Part shown: positions 17,138-25,323 of the stretch, piece by piece | How the letters are laid out: each line of letters opens with the position of its first letter | How positions within the stretch are numbered: the stretch's first letter is position 1 | NCBI GenBank assembly: GCA_024919195.1 | Contig: CP103436.1 | Location: forward strand, 682,001 to 746,000 | From: Methylophilaceae bacterium LSUCC0717 | Lineage (GTDB): Bacteria > Pseudomonadota > Gammaproteobacteria > Burkholderiales > Methylophilaceae | Reading direction: 5' to 3' | DNA length: 64,000 nucleotides | Made by a program: the position numbers and the translations under genes | The notes under the pieces: generated by a model | Seen by the model: the letters and a program-made list of their open reading frames with translations, nothing else | The model's database searches: none | Told to the model about the DNA's origin: nothing

Positions 17138-18195
17138 GCCAACATCAAGGAAATTTTTTAGAGGATTTTTCACCTAACCAGGTATTTCAGCACGCTATTC
17201 CTAGAACGATTTCTGACGGAGATGTGTCGATGTACCTCGCTCTTGTAGGTAATCGCAATCCCCTGCACTGCTCTATTTTAACTGCAAATAATATTGGTTT
17301 AAATGCCGCCCCAATCGACGATATGTTGCTTTTCCATATCGCATTTGGTCGAACAGTGAATGATATCTCTCTAAATGCGGTAGCTAATCTAGGCTATGCA
17401 AATATTCAGTTTAAGAGAAATGCTTATGTTGGAGATACTATTCGCTCAGAGTCTCAAGTTATAGGCGTAAAAGAAAATTCAAATAAGTCGACGGGTGTAG
17501 TTTATGTGAGGTCAACAACATTCAATCAAGATAATGAGGAAATACTATCCTGGATTCGCTGGGTAATGGTTCCAAAAAGAAATAATGACTCAAAAATAAA
17601 TGAACTCATCCCAAATGATTTACCAGAGATTTCAGATTTATCTCAGATTCATCGCAATGACGTCTCATTTGCGGATTTCAATCCTATAGATACCGGATCA
17701 GATTTATTATTTGAGGACTATGAAATTGGTCAGGTCATAAATCATTCTTCTGGAATGACTATTGATGAAACAGACCATACCCTTGCAACGAAACTCTATC
17801 AGAATAATGCAAAACTGCACTTTGATGCTCACATGATGAAATCTACCCCATTCAAAAGACGTTTAATTTATGGAGGACACATTATCTCATTATGCCGGTC
17901 ATTATCATTTGAAGGTCTAGAAAATGCTCTGCAGGTGGTGGGTGTAAATTCAGGTGTTCATTCAAATCCAACATTTGCTGGAGATACCATTTACACAAGA
18001 ACAGAAATTATCGATAAATTTGAGCATGACAATTTTCCAGGTGCTGGAATTTTAAGGTTACGACAATTTGGCATAAAAAACACACCTAGTGCTCTTATTG
18101 AAAATGTTACCAGTGAGAAAAATGGGAAAAAAATTTACAATCCAAGCATAGTTCTTGATATTGATTATTTTGTAGTAATTCCAAAAAGGAAATAA
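17134..18195 (+). CDS. mch: Mesaconyl-CoA hydratase (beta-methylmalyl-CoA dehydratase)
   Basis: The protein has two MaoC-like hotdog domains and matches mesaconyl-CoA hydratases of the ethylmalonyl-CoA and 3-hydroxypropionate pathways along its length (353 residues; the Rhodobacter enzyme has about 343). Shared segments include GNFLEDF near the start, PRTISDGDV, APIDDMLLFHIAFG, NLGYA, then in the second domain LYQN-AKLHFD, YGGHIISLCRSLSF and NSGVHSNPTFAGDTIY. It interconverts mesaconyl-CoA and beta-methylmalyl-CoA. It lies between two CitE-like lyases and upstream of prpBCD. No ethylmalonyl-CoA genes are in the window. Confidence 0.9.
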   Translation: MSQHQGNFLEDFSPNQVFQHAIPRTISDGDVSMYLALVGNRNPLHCSILTANNIGLNAAPIDDMLLFHIAFGRTVNDISLNAVANLGYANIQFKRNAYVGDTIRSESQVIGVKENSNKSTGVVYVRSTTFNQDNEEILSWIRWVMVPKRNNDSKINELIPNDLPEISDLSQIHRNDVSFADFNPIDTGSDLLFEDYEIGQVINHSSGMTIDETDHTLATKLYQNNAKLHFDAHMMKSTPFKRRLIYGGHIISLCRSLSFEGLENALQVVGVNSGVHSNPTFAGDTIYTRTEIIDKFEHDNFPGAGILRLRQFGIKNTPSALIENVTSEKNGKKIYNPSIVLDIDYFVVIPKRK

Positions 18196-18197
18196 TT

Positions 18198-19187
18198 ATG
18201 GCTTTAACTCATCCTAACGAAGCATTATTTACAGGTGAAAAACCTTTTCCAATGATTCCTGTGTGTGAACACTTTGCAGGTAGTGAAAAATTAATTACTA
18301 AGGCACTCGGTTTGCAAGAAACATTAGGCCCTATTTTTAATATTACCTGTGACTGCGAGGATGGTGCTGCTGCTGGCCAGGAGCAGGAACACGCTGAGAT
18401 GATTGTTCGTATTCTCAATTCTGAAGCTAATCAATTTAAGATGGCTGGCTCAAGGATTCATGACTATACTCATCCTCATTGGAAAAAAGATGTGGATATC
18501 CTCGTCGCTGGCGCAGGAAACGTTCTCAGTTATATTACGATTCCAAAATCTACCAATGCGGAGCAGCCAAAAGAGATGATTACTTACATTCAAAAGGTGG
18601 CCAAAGAGAATAATATTAATCGTGAAATTCCAATTCACGTGCTTATTGAAACCCATGGAGCTCTCGCTGACGTGCAAAACATTGCAAAACTTCCTTGGCT
18701 TCAAGTGTTAGATTTTGGGCTTATGGATTTTGTCAGTGGTCACCATGGTGCTATCCCTGCATCGGCAATGCGAAGCCCAGGTCAATTTGATCATAAATTA
18801 CTAGCAAGAGCTAAAAGCGAGGTGGTTGCGGCGGCAATAGCCAATGGCGTAGTGCCTGCACATAACGTCACATTGGATTTAAAAAATACCGAGACCACGT
18901 TCTCTGATGCGAAAAGAGCACGTGATGAGTTTGGTTTTATGAGAATGTGGAGTATCTATCCAACGCAGATCACAGCAATTGTCGATGCGATGAAACCAAA
19001 TTTTAATGAAATTCAAGATGGAGCTGAAATATTGATACTCGCCCAAGATGCAGACTGGGGGCCGATACAATTTAAAGGTGAGCTGCATGATCGAGCCACT
19101 TATCGGTACTTCTGGGAAATCCTTCAAGCTGCAAAACAAACAGGTCAAGACATTCCTAAGGAAGCTGACCAGAGATTTTTTTCATAG
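18198..19187 (+). CDS. CitE-like CoA lyase, long form (L-malyl-CoA/beta-methylmalyl-CoA lyase type)
   Basis: This 329-residue HpcH/HpaI family protein differs from its neighbour at 16256. The acidic strand reads CDCEDGAAAGQE, the Arg is in GSRIHDY, the metal Glu in VLIETHG, the metal Asp in FGLMDFVSGHHG, and the closing motif is MWSIYPTQI. The insertions resemble malyl-CoA lyases more than citrate lyase subunits. It starts 2 bases after the hydratase gene. Substrates may be malyl-CoA, beta-methylmalyl-CoA or citramalyl-CoA. A function paired with the hydratase is likely. Confidence 0.82.
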   Translation: MALTHPNEALFTGEKPFPMIPVCEHFAGSEKLITKALGLQETLGPIFNITCDCEDGAAAGQEQEHAEMIVRILNSEANQFKMAGSRIHDYTHPHWKKDVDILVAGAGNVLSYITIPKSTNAEQPKEMITYIQKVAKENNINREIPIHVLIETHGALADVQNIAKLPWLQVLDFGLMDFVSGHHGAIPASAMRSPGQFDHKLLARAKSEVVAAAIANGVVPAHNVTLDLKNTETTFSDAKRARDEFGFMRMWSIYPTQITAIVDAMKPNFNEIQDGAEILILAQDADWGPIQFKGELHDRATYRYFWEILQAAKQTGQDIPKEADQRFFS

Positions 19188-19199
19188 AAAGGTTATTTG

Positions 19200-20072
19200 A
19201 TGTCTGCCGGTAAAAAATTTAGAGATGCCCTTGCCCAAGAAAAACCTCTACAAGTAATTGGTGCGATTAATGCGTACCATGCTCTCCTTGCCACCCAAAC
19301 TGGGTATAAGGCCTTATATCTTTCCGGTGGAGGTGTTGCGGCTGGTTCATTAGGGATTCCTGACTTAGGTATATCAACCTTGGATGATGTATTAATAGAC
19401 ATCAGAAGGATTACAGATGTAACTGATACCCCCTTGCTTGTTGATATTGATACAGGCTTTGGTGGTGCATTAAATATATCTCGGACAATTAAGTCGACGA
19501 TTAAGGCAGGTGCGGCAGCTGTACACATTGAAGATCAGGTGCAAGCGAAACGATGTGGTCACCGCCCAAATAAGGCCATTGTTTCCCAACAGGAGATGGT
19601 GGATCGGATTAAGGCGGCAGTTGATGCTAAAACAGATCCAGACTTTGTCATTATGGCTCGAACCGATGCCTTGGCAGTAGAGGGCTTATCAAGCGCAATT
19701 GATCGGGCATGTGCTTGTGTCGAAGCTGGTGCAGACATGATCTTTCCTGAGGCCATGACAGAATTGTCCATGTATAAGGAGTTTTCTAATGCAGTCAAAG
19801 TCCCTGTTCTGGCAAATATTACGGAGTTTGGGTCTACCCCGCTCTTCACTAGAGAGGAATTGGCAGGTGCTGACGTCAGTCTTATCTTGTATCCATTAAG
19901 CGCCTTCCGAGCTATGAATAAAGCGGCCTTATCCGTTTATGAATCAATACGAAAAGATGGAACACAACAAAATGTAATTGAGCTGATGCAGACCAGAAAT
20001 GAATTATATGAGTTTCTCAATTATCATGCGTACGAAAAAAAATTAGACGAGCTCTTTGAGCAGGAAAAATAG
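19200..20072 (+). CDS. prpB: 2-methylisocitrate lyase
   Basis: PrpB cleaves 2-methylisocitrate to pyruvate and succinate, the last step of the methylcitrate cycle. The barrel has the active-site loop KRCGHR at residues 117-122 with its catalytic Cys119, the metal Asps in VDIDTGFGG and the VHIEDQ strand. Its 290 residues match the PrpB length. The ATG at 19200 is 7 bases after an AAAGG box, and a TTG three bases upstream is ignored. KRCGHR plus the neighbours prpC and prpD separate it from isocitrate lyase and PEP mutase. Confidence 0.95.
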   Translation: MSAGKKFRDALAQEKPLQVIGAINAYHALLATQTGYKALYLSGGGVAAGSLGIPDLGISTLDDVLIDIRRITDVTDTPLLVDIDTGFGGALNISRTIKSTIKAGAAAVHIEDQVQAKRCGHRPNKAIVSQQEMVDRIKAAVDAKTDPDFVIMARTDALAVEGLSSAIDRACACVEAGADMIFPEAMTELSMYKEFSNAVKVPVLANITEFGSTPLFTREELAGADVSLILYPLSAFRAMNKAALSVYESIRKDGTQQNVIELMQTRNELYEFLNYHAYEKKLDELFEQEK

Positions 20073-20089
20073 ATTACGAGGGAGGATTT

Positions 20090-21235
20090 ATGAATAATGT
20101 TGCTGAAAAAAAAGTAAAAAAAGGAGTTGCCCTTGCAGGTGTAAATGCTGGAACAACAGCAGTTTGTACTGTTGGACACACAGGAAATGACCTGCATTAT
20201 CGTGGTTACGACATTTTAGATCTAGCAAAATATTCTAATTTTGAAGAAGTGGCTTATTTATTGATTCATGGTGAATTACCAAATTCTGATCAATTATCAG
20301 CATACAAAGATAAACTTAAGACTCTTCGAGATATTCCTGATGCTGTGAAGATTGCGTTAGAGCAACTTCCAAAAAATGCACATCCAATGGACGTGATGCG
20401 AACAGGATGCTCTGTCCTAGGAACAATTGAACAAGAAGGTGAAGATCGTGATATTGAAAATACAAAAAATATTGCTGATCGCCTTATTTCTTGTTTTGGT
20501 TCAATGTTGATCTATTGGTATCATTTTTCACATAATGGAAAGAAAATAGATTGTGTATCTGAGATGGATTCCATAGCAGGACATTTTCTATACTTATTGC
20601 ATGGCAAAGCTCCATCAGAGCTTCATGAAAAGGCAATGAATACTTCACTTGTATTGTATGCAGAGCATGAATTTAATGCATCTACTTTTACCTCTCGTGT
20701 CATTGCAGGAACCCTGTCCGATATGTATTCAGCGATCACAGGGGCTATTGGCGCACTTCGTGGACCGAAACATGGTGGCGCTAATGAAGCAGCGATGGAA
20801 ATTATTGCACGCTACAAAGATGCTGATGATGCTGAAAATGATATCCGTGAACGCATGGCAAGGAAAGAAATCATCATTGGTTTTGGACACCCTGTTTACA
20901 CTATTGGTGACCCAAGAAATGAAAGTATCAAATCTGTTTCAAGGGCATTATCAGAAGATGCTGGGGACATGAATTTATTTAATATCTCAGAAAGAATTGA
21001 GAAAGTAATGTGGGATGAGAAGAAAATGTTCCCTAATTTAGACTGGTACAGCGCATCAAGCTACCATCTGATGGGTATCCCTACTTCTATGTTTACTCCA
21101 ATTTTTGTAATCTCAAGAACAACAGGTTGGGCAGCTCATGTGATTGAGCAAAGGATTGATAATAAAATTATCAGACCAAATGCGGAATATACCGGCCCAG
21201 ATAACAGACCGTACACACCAATAAATCAAAGATAA
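20090..21235 (+). CDS. prpC: 2-methylcitrate synthase
   Basis: PrpC condenses propionyl-CoA with oxaloacetate. The citrate synthase fold is clear, with [13 protein letters not shown] (substrate His) near residues 220-233 and [13 protein letters not shown] (second His) near 265-277. It is 381 residues long, as in PrpC and shorter than the housekeeping GltA. A strong GAGGGAGG box precedes the ATG. The location between prpB and prpD supports methylcitrate synthase, although acetyl-CoA may be a side substrate. Confidence 0.94.
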   Translation: MNNVAEKKVKKGVALAGVNAGTTAVCTVGHTGNDLHYRGYDILDLAKYSNFEEVAYLLIHGELPNSDQLSAYKDKLKTLRDIPDAVKIALEQLPKNAHPMDVMRTGCSVLGTIEQEGEDRDIENTKNIADRLISCFGSMLIYWYHFSHNGKKIDCVSEMDSIAGHFLYLLHGKAPSELHEKAMNTSLVLYAEHEFNASTFTSRVIAGTLSDMYSAITGAIGALRGPKHGGANEAAMEIIARYKDADDAENDIRERMARKEIIIGFGHPVYTIGDPRNESIKSVSRALSEDAGDMNLFNISERIEKVMWDEKKMFPNLDWYSASSYHLMGIPTSMFTPIFVISRTTGWAAHVIEQRIDNKIIRPNAEYTGPDNRPYTPINQR

Positions 21236-21248
21236 AGAAAGGTAAAAA

Positions 21249-22709
21249 ATGTCTTCACACATTTCTAATGTAAGGCCTGAGCCCGATCAGGTCATCGTAG
21301 ATATAGCAAAATATGCAAATGAGTATGAAATTAACAGCGATGAGGCTTTAGATACCGCAAGATATTGCTTAATGGATACATTAGGATGTGGTTTAGAAGC
21401 ACTGAGTTACTCAGCATGCACAAAACTTTTAGGGCCGATTGTTCCAGGAACCATTGTTCCCAATGGTGCGAAAGTTCCAGGAACTAATTATCAATTAGAT
21501 CCCATCAATGCTGCATTTAATATTGGCGCCATGATTCGATGGTTAGATTTCAATGACACCTGGCTGGCAGCTGAATGGGGTCATCCATCAGATAACTTGG
21601 GAGGTATTTTAGCGGTTGCAGATTGGCTATCAAGAACAAGGATTGCGGAGGGACAGTCCCCTCTCATTATGAAAGATGTGCTCATCGCCATGGTCAAAGC
21701 CCATGAAATTCAAGGAGTGATCGCTCTTGAGAATAGTTTTAATCGAGTCGGTTTAGATCATGTGCTTTTAGTGAAAGTAGCCTCAACAGCTGTCGTTGCA
21801 AAGATGCTGGGAGCCACATATGAGCAAATCATTGATGCTGTTTCAAATGCATGGTTAGATGGACAAAGTCTTAGAACCTACCGCCATGCACCCAATACAG
21901 GTTCCCGAAAATCATGGGCTGCGGGTGATGCGACCAGCCGTGCTGTGAGATTAGCGTTAATGGTTATGAAGGGTGAAATGGGATATCCATCCGCACTCAG
22001 TGCTAAAACATGGGGCTTTTATGATGTTCTATTTAAAGGCAAACCTTTTGAATTTACTCAGGCATACGGTTCCTATGTGATGGAAAATGTTCTCTTTAAA
22101 ATATCCTTTCCAGCTGAGTTTCATGCTCAAACCGCAGTGGAATGTGCCCTAGCTTTACATCCGAATAATATTGGCTTAATAGATACTCTAGAGAAGATTG
22201 ATTGTATTGATCGAATTGAAATTACTACACATGAATCAGCGATCAGGATTATCGATAAAACAGGTCCCCTAAATAACCCTGCCGATCGTGATCACTGCAT
22301 ACAGTATATGACTGCAATTGGTTTACTCAAAGGCAATCTTACCGCGCAAGATTATGAAGACGAGGTAGCAAATGATCCAAGAGTGGATGCACTTCGGGAA
22401 AAAATGACCTGTATTGAGAAACCAGAATATACCAAAGATTATCTTGATCCCGATAAAAGATCGATTGCCAACGCAGTACAAATTTTTTACAAAGATGGCT
22501 CATCTTCTGAACAGGTCGCGGTTGAATATCCGATTGGGCATCGACGACGCCGAAGCGAAGGTATTCCTGAATTGATTAAGAAATTTGAGATTAACCTGAA
22601 GCGTGAATTTGATAATACTCAGTCTGAGAAAATCATGAATCTTAATTTAGATATTGATTTACTGCAAAAAACACCAGTAAATGAATATGTCGATCTATAC
22701 ACTAAGTAA
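21249..22709 (+). CDS. prpD: 2-methylcitrate dehydratase
   Basis: PrpD dehydrates 2-methylcitrate to 2-methyl-cis-aconitate without an iron-sulfur cluster. The 486 residues match the MmgE/PrpD family: [14 protein letters not shown] near the start, [18 protein letters not shown], a [15 protein letters not shown] core and [15 protein letters not shown]. The hydration step to methylisocitrate needs an aconitase (AcnB or AcnD), which is not in this window. It is the last gene of the operon and overlaps the convergent small gene by 8 bases. Confidence 0.95.
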   Translation: MSSHISNVRPEPDQVIVDIAKYANEYEINSDEALDTARYCLMDTLGCGLEALSYSACTKLLGPIVPGTIVPNGAKVPGTNYQLDPINAAFNIGAMIRWLDFNDTWLAAEWGHPSDNLGGILAVADWLSRTRIAEGQSPLIMKDVLIAMVKAHEIQGVIALENSFNRVGLDHVLLVKVASTAVVAKMLGATYEQIIDAVSNAWLDGQSLRTYRHAPNTGSRKSWAAGDATSRAVRLALMVMKGEMGYPSALSAKTWGFYDVLFKGKPFEFTQAYGSYVMENVLFKISFPAEFHAQTAVECALALHPNNIGLIDTLEKIDCIDRIEITTHESAIRIIDKTGPLNNPADRDHCIQYMTAIGLLKGNLTAQDYEDEVANDPRVDALREKMTCIEKPEYTKDYLDPDKRSIANAVQIFYKDGSSSEQVAVEYPIGHRRRRSEGIPELIKKFEINLKREFDNTQSEKIMNLNLDIDLLQKTPVNEYVDLYTK

Positions 22710-22941
22710 GCTCAGACTGTATTGCTCTTAATTCATCTAACGGATCTTGATATTCATCATATTCATGATCTGTTTGAGCATACCAATAACGACTATTAGA
22801 TTCATCTCCCTCAATTTTATGAAGGACTGCATGGATCCAATTCGAATGATTTGAATGCATCTCTTGTACAATTTTGTGAGATGCATCCCATTCATCATTA
22901 ATTGCAAACTCGAGGGCCTTGATTAAATTATCATTACCCAC
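22702..22941 (-). CDS. Conserved hypothetical protein, 79 residues
   Basis: The protein is small, acidic and helical, with the segment [25 protein letters not shown] similar WIHA-LH-EGD-NARYWY pattern occurs in small uncharacterised proteins of other betaproteobacteria; no function is known. The start is GTG, sharing one base with the stop of the upstream zinc-finger gene (TAGTG), with AAAGGA upstream. It overlaps the end of prpD by 8 bases on the opposite strand. Confidence 0.7.
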   Translation of the reverse strand: MGNDNLIKALEFAINDEWDASHKIVQEMHSNHSNWIHAVLHKIEGDESNSRYWYAQTDHEYDEYQDPLDELRAIQSELT

Positions 22942-23099
22942 TAATTGGATTCCTTTTGCTTTCTGTATTCACAATCAGGTAAATGATTTTCCAGTAATCC
23001 ATTAATTGTTAAAGTGGAGACTTTACAAAATTGACACTGGTAATTATTTACACCCTCCTCAACTCTTTCTTGTGGGTAGTCGATAAAATATTTATTCAT
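22941..23099 (-). CDS. Small zinc-finger-like protein, 52 residues
   Basis: Translation of the minus strand gives MNKYFIDYPQERVE at the start, then YQCQFCKVSTLTI and a later NHLPDCEYR. The spacing C-x2-C followed by H-x3-C suggests a zinc-binding site. It starts inside the end of cutA (8-base overlap, GGAGAC upstream) and its TAG overlaps the GTG of the next gene, so cutA and the two small genes look translationally coupled. The function is unknown. Possibilities are a nucleic-acid-binding or metal-handling protein, the latter suggested only by the cutA neighbour. Confidence 0.65.
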   Translation of the reverse strand: MNKYFIDYPQERVEEGVNNYQCQFCKVSTLTINGLLENHLPDCEYRKQKESN

Positions 23100-23418
23100 T
23101 AACATCAGTCTCCTTTATCATCCATTCTAAATATTTTTGCTCTGCATGTACATTAAGTACAATTAGCTCTGGTGTTTCGTATGGGTGATTTACTAGAAAA
23201 AAATTTTTTATTCCTTTGATTTTGTTTTTTGTGGTTTTCATCATCACTATTGTTTCAGAGTCTGTAGTGATTTTATTTTTCCACCAATACATCGACTGAA
23301 CATTATCAATGACGTTGGCACACGCAATCAATCTTTGATTTAGTAATTCACTAATGAAAGGCTTACATTTTTTTTTGGGTAATGTAGTTATGATTAGTTT
23401 AGGTCTATTAAACAACAT
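23092..23418 (-). CDS. cutA: Divalent-ion tolerance protein CutA1
   Basis: CutA is a small trimeric protein linked to copper and other metal tolerance, although its exact role is unsettled. The family features are ITTLPKKKC near the start, LLNQRLIACANVI, the SMYWWKNKI segment and the HPYETPELIVL motif. The ATG at 23418 (MLFNRPKLIITT) is preferred to TTG at 23433. It heads a three-gene operon and is divergent from the DUF6356-like gene across 46 bases. Confidence 0.92.
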   Translation of the reverse strand: MLFNRPKLIITTLPKKKCKPFISELLNQRLIACANVIDNVQSMYWWKNKITTDSETIVMMKTTKNKIKGIKNFFLVNHPYETPELIVLNVHAEQKYLEWMIKETDVNE

Positions 23419-23464
23419 AAAAAAACTATTCAAATTAATTTCAATACATTATAGTTGGAATCAT

Positions 23465-23668
23465 ATGTTATTTAAAAAACATTTAACAGAAGCTGGAAAA
23501 CCATACTGGAAACATTTTATGTTTGCTTTTAGGGCTGGATTCCTACTAATCTATGCTGGAATTACTTCAATTATCCATGCGTTAATTCCCTCTTTATTTC
23601 CTTTTGTAAGTCAGAAAATTGTCCAAAAGTTAATTAAAGAATCTGAACAAGAAAGAAGATCAAAATGA
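23465..23668 (+). CDS. DUF6356-like small membrane protein
   Basis: The 67-residue product has one hydrophobic segment of about 25 residues (FAFRAGFLLIYAGITSIIHALIP) framed by basic ends, and resembles DUF6356 proteins. Its function is unknown. The ATG at 23465 is chosen because a longer frame back to 23354 would overlap cutA on the other strand and adds no family-like sequence. It overlaps the peroxiredoxin gene by 4 bases (ATGA), so the two are probably coupled. Confidence 0.65.
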   Translation: MLFKKHLTEAGKPYWKHFMFAFRAGFLLIYAGITSIIHALIPSLFPFVSQKIVQKLIKESEQERRSK

Positions 23669-24489
23669 AATATTTACTCATCCCCCTTTTAATCTTATTT
23701 AATTGTATCGGTCATGCATTACAAATTGGGGATGTGACTCCTGACTTTAATGCCAGCACAACGAAAGGTGATCTTAATTTTTACAAATGGTCTAAAGACA
23801 GTTGGGTGGTATTATTTTCTCATCCGGGAGACTTTACACCGGTCTGCACAACTGAGCTCGCATACGCTGCTTTTCTTCAACCCGAATTTGCTGATAAGAA
23901 TGTCAAGCTTATCGGTCTTAGTGTCGATTCACTAGAAGACCACAAGGAATGGATCCCGCACGTCAATGCTTATAAAGATAAGATTAAAACAGAATTTTCA
24001 CTTGAAAAATCTTTGGATAAGTTTAGCGATGTATTTAAAAGTCGTCCTAATGTGGATTACCCAATCGTCGCCGACACCTCAATGGAGATTGCAAAAATAT
24101 TTGATATGATTCACCCGAATGCCAACCCTAATGAAAGTGCCTTTGGGATTAAACATAAAGCCACCATACGATCTGTGTTTATTATTTCCCCTGATAAAAA
24201 AGTCCAAACCATCCTCACCTACCCCATGCACGTCGGAAGAAACTTTTATGAAATTCTGAGAACGGTTGAAGCCCTTCAAGTCGCAGATAAATATAAAGTG
24301 TCTACACCAGCAAATTGGAATCCTGGGGATGAGGTGATTGTTCCAACCTACATTACTAACGACATGATTGAAGAACATTATTCAACTAGTGAATTTACCG
24401 AACATCAAAAATATTTAAGGATGATCGAACAGCCAGGTTTTTATCAAGGAAATAAAAATAGAAATAAAAGCCGGATATATAAAAAATGA
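23665..24489 (+). CDS. 1-Cys peroxiredoxin (Prx6 family), exported
   Basis: The enzyme reduces peroxides with a single peroxidatic Cys. The signature DFTPVCTTEL places it at Cys61, and the sequence continues with the Prx6-type VKLIGLSVDS, DYPIVAD and GRNFYEILR segments. No resolving Cys is visible. Unusually, an N-terminal signal peptide (KYLLIPLLILFNCIGHA) precedes the enzyme, so it probably works in the periplasm. The C-terminus extends with a basic tail. Its last base abuts the stop of the convergent beta-propeller gene. Confidence 0.9.
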   Translation: MKYLLIPLLILFNCIGHALQIGDVTPDFNASTTKGDLNFYKWSKDSWVVLFSHPGDFTPVCTTELAYAAFLQPEFADKNVKLIGLSVDSLEDHKEWIPHVNAYKDKIKTEFSLEKSLDKFSDVFKSRPNVDYPIVADTSMEIAKIFDMIHPNANPNESAFGIKHKATIRSVFIISPDKKVQTILTYPMHVGRNFYEILRTVEALQVADKYKVSTPANWNPGDEVIVPTYITNDMIEEHYSTSEFTEHQKYLRMIEQPGFYQGNKNRNKSRIYKK

Positions 24490-25308
24490 TTAATTCACAT
24501 CAAGAATTGTTAGTGTGCCTGCCTTCATGTCAGGGATGTAAACTTTTTTGTTATCTTGACTTAGGCTAATATCGGCAGCCGCTTCAAATTTATCACTTAC
24601 GAGTTCAGCTTTACCAGCAATTAGCTTGTAAAGTTTCCCTTCTAACCAACTACTTAAAAAGAAGGTATCCTTCACTTTTGCAATTCCATCGCCACCATTA
24701 AATCCCTCAGCTATTTTCTTGAAAGATTTTTTATTTAAATCAGCCTCAAAAAACTCACCGGCCCAGTCCAAAACATAGAGTGTGTCTCCATCCAGAAGAA
24801 GGCCGTTGGGAGCTTTAACTAAATTTCTCTCATCCTCGAATATAGTTTCTATTTCACCTGTGGTCTTAATTATAAAGATCTGGCCAGTGCTCTTGAAATC
24901 TCCTGAGTCAGAGACGTATAAATTTCCCTTATCATCCACGTCAATGTCATTCAAAAAGACCGGACTTCTTGGAAATTGCATTGTTCCTGCGAAAACAGCG
25001 GACGTTTTATTTTCAATATCTACCTCAACAACAACATCCCGATCAGTCACGTAGATTTTGTTATCAAACAATACCAAACCTTTTGGATCATATAAGTCAT
25101 CAACGATTGTAGTTAAATTTCCACTTTTATCAATCATTGTAATTTTCCCGTCTTTATCAACATCTCGTTCGCCTATTTCTGAGACATAAATATTACCGTC
25201 TTTGTCTTGAGCAACTGACTCAGGCATTTTGAAACCCTGAATGACAACATCAGCAAATACTGAACTAGATAACAAACTTAAACTTAATAAAATCCAAAGC
25301 AATCTCAT
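24490..25308 (-). CDS. Exported NHL/SMP-30-like beta-propeller protein
   Basis: A signal peptide (MRLLWILLSLSLLSSSVFA) is followed by about 255 residues of repeated blades with motifs such as DKDGNIYVSEIG, DDKGNLYVSDSGD and NGLLLDGDTLYVLDWAG. This fits the SMP-30/gluconolactonase-like or NHL propeller group. The catalytic role is uncertain; a lactonase acting on the product of the neighbouring sugar dehydrogenase is one possibility. ATG at 25308 is chosen because an AGGA box lies 8 bases upstream. It follows the dehydrogenase gene by 15 bases. Confidence 0.75.
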   Translation of the reverse strand: MRLLWILLSLSLLSSSVFADVVIQGFKMPESVAQDKDGNIYVSEIGERDVDKDGKITMIDKSGNLTTIVDDLYDPKGLVLFDNKIYVTDRDVVVEVDIENKTSAVFAGTMQFPRSPVFLNDIDVDDKGNLYVSDSGDFKSTGQIFIIKTTGEIETIFEDERNLVKAPNGLLLDGDTLYVLDWAGEFFEADLNKKSFKKIAEGFNGGDGIAKVKDTFFLSSWLEGKLYKLIAGKAELVSDKFEAAADISLSQDNKKVYIPDMKAGTLTILDVN

Positions 25309-25323
25309 AATCATTCCTAACAA

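Noticed and set aside
20649-20972. 107-codon frame inside prpC
   Set aside because: It is out of frame with a clear prpC and has no features of its own.
23354-23464. Upstream extension of the DUF6356-like gene
   Set aside because: It would overlap cutA on the opposite strand, and the added residues do not look like the family; ATG at 23465 fits better.
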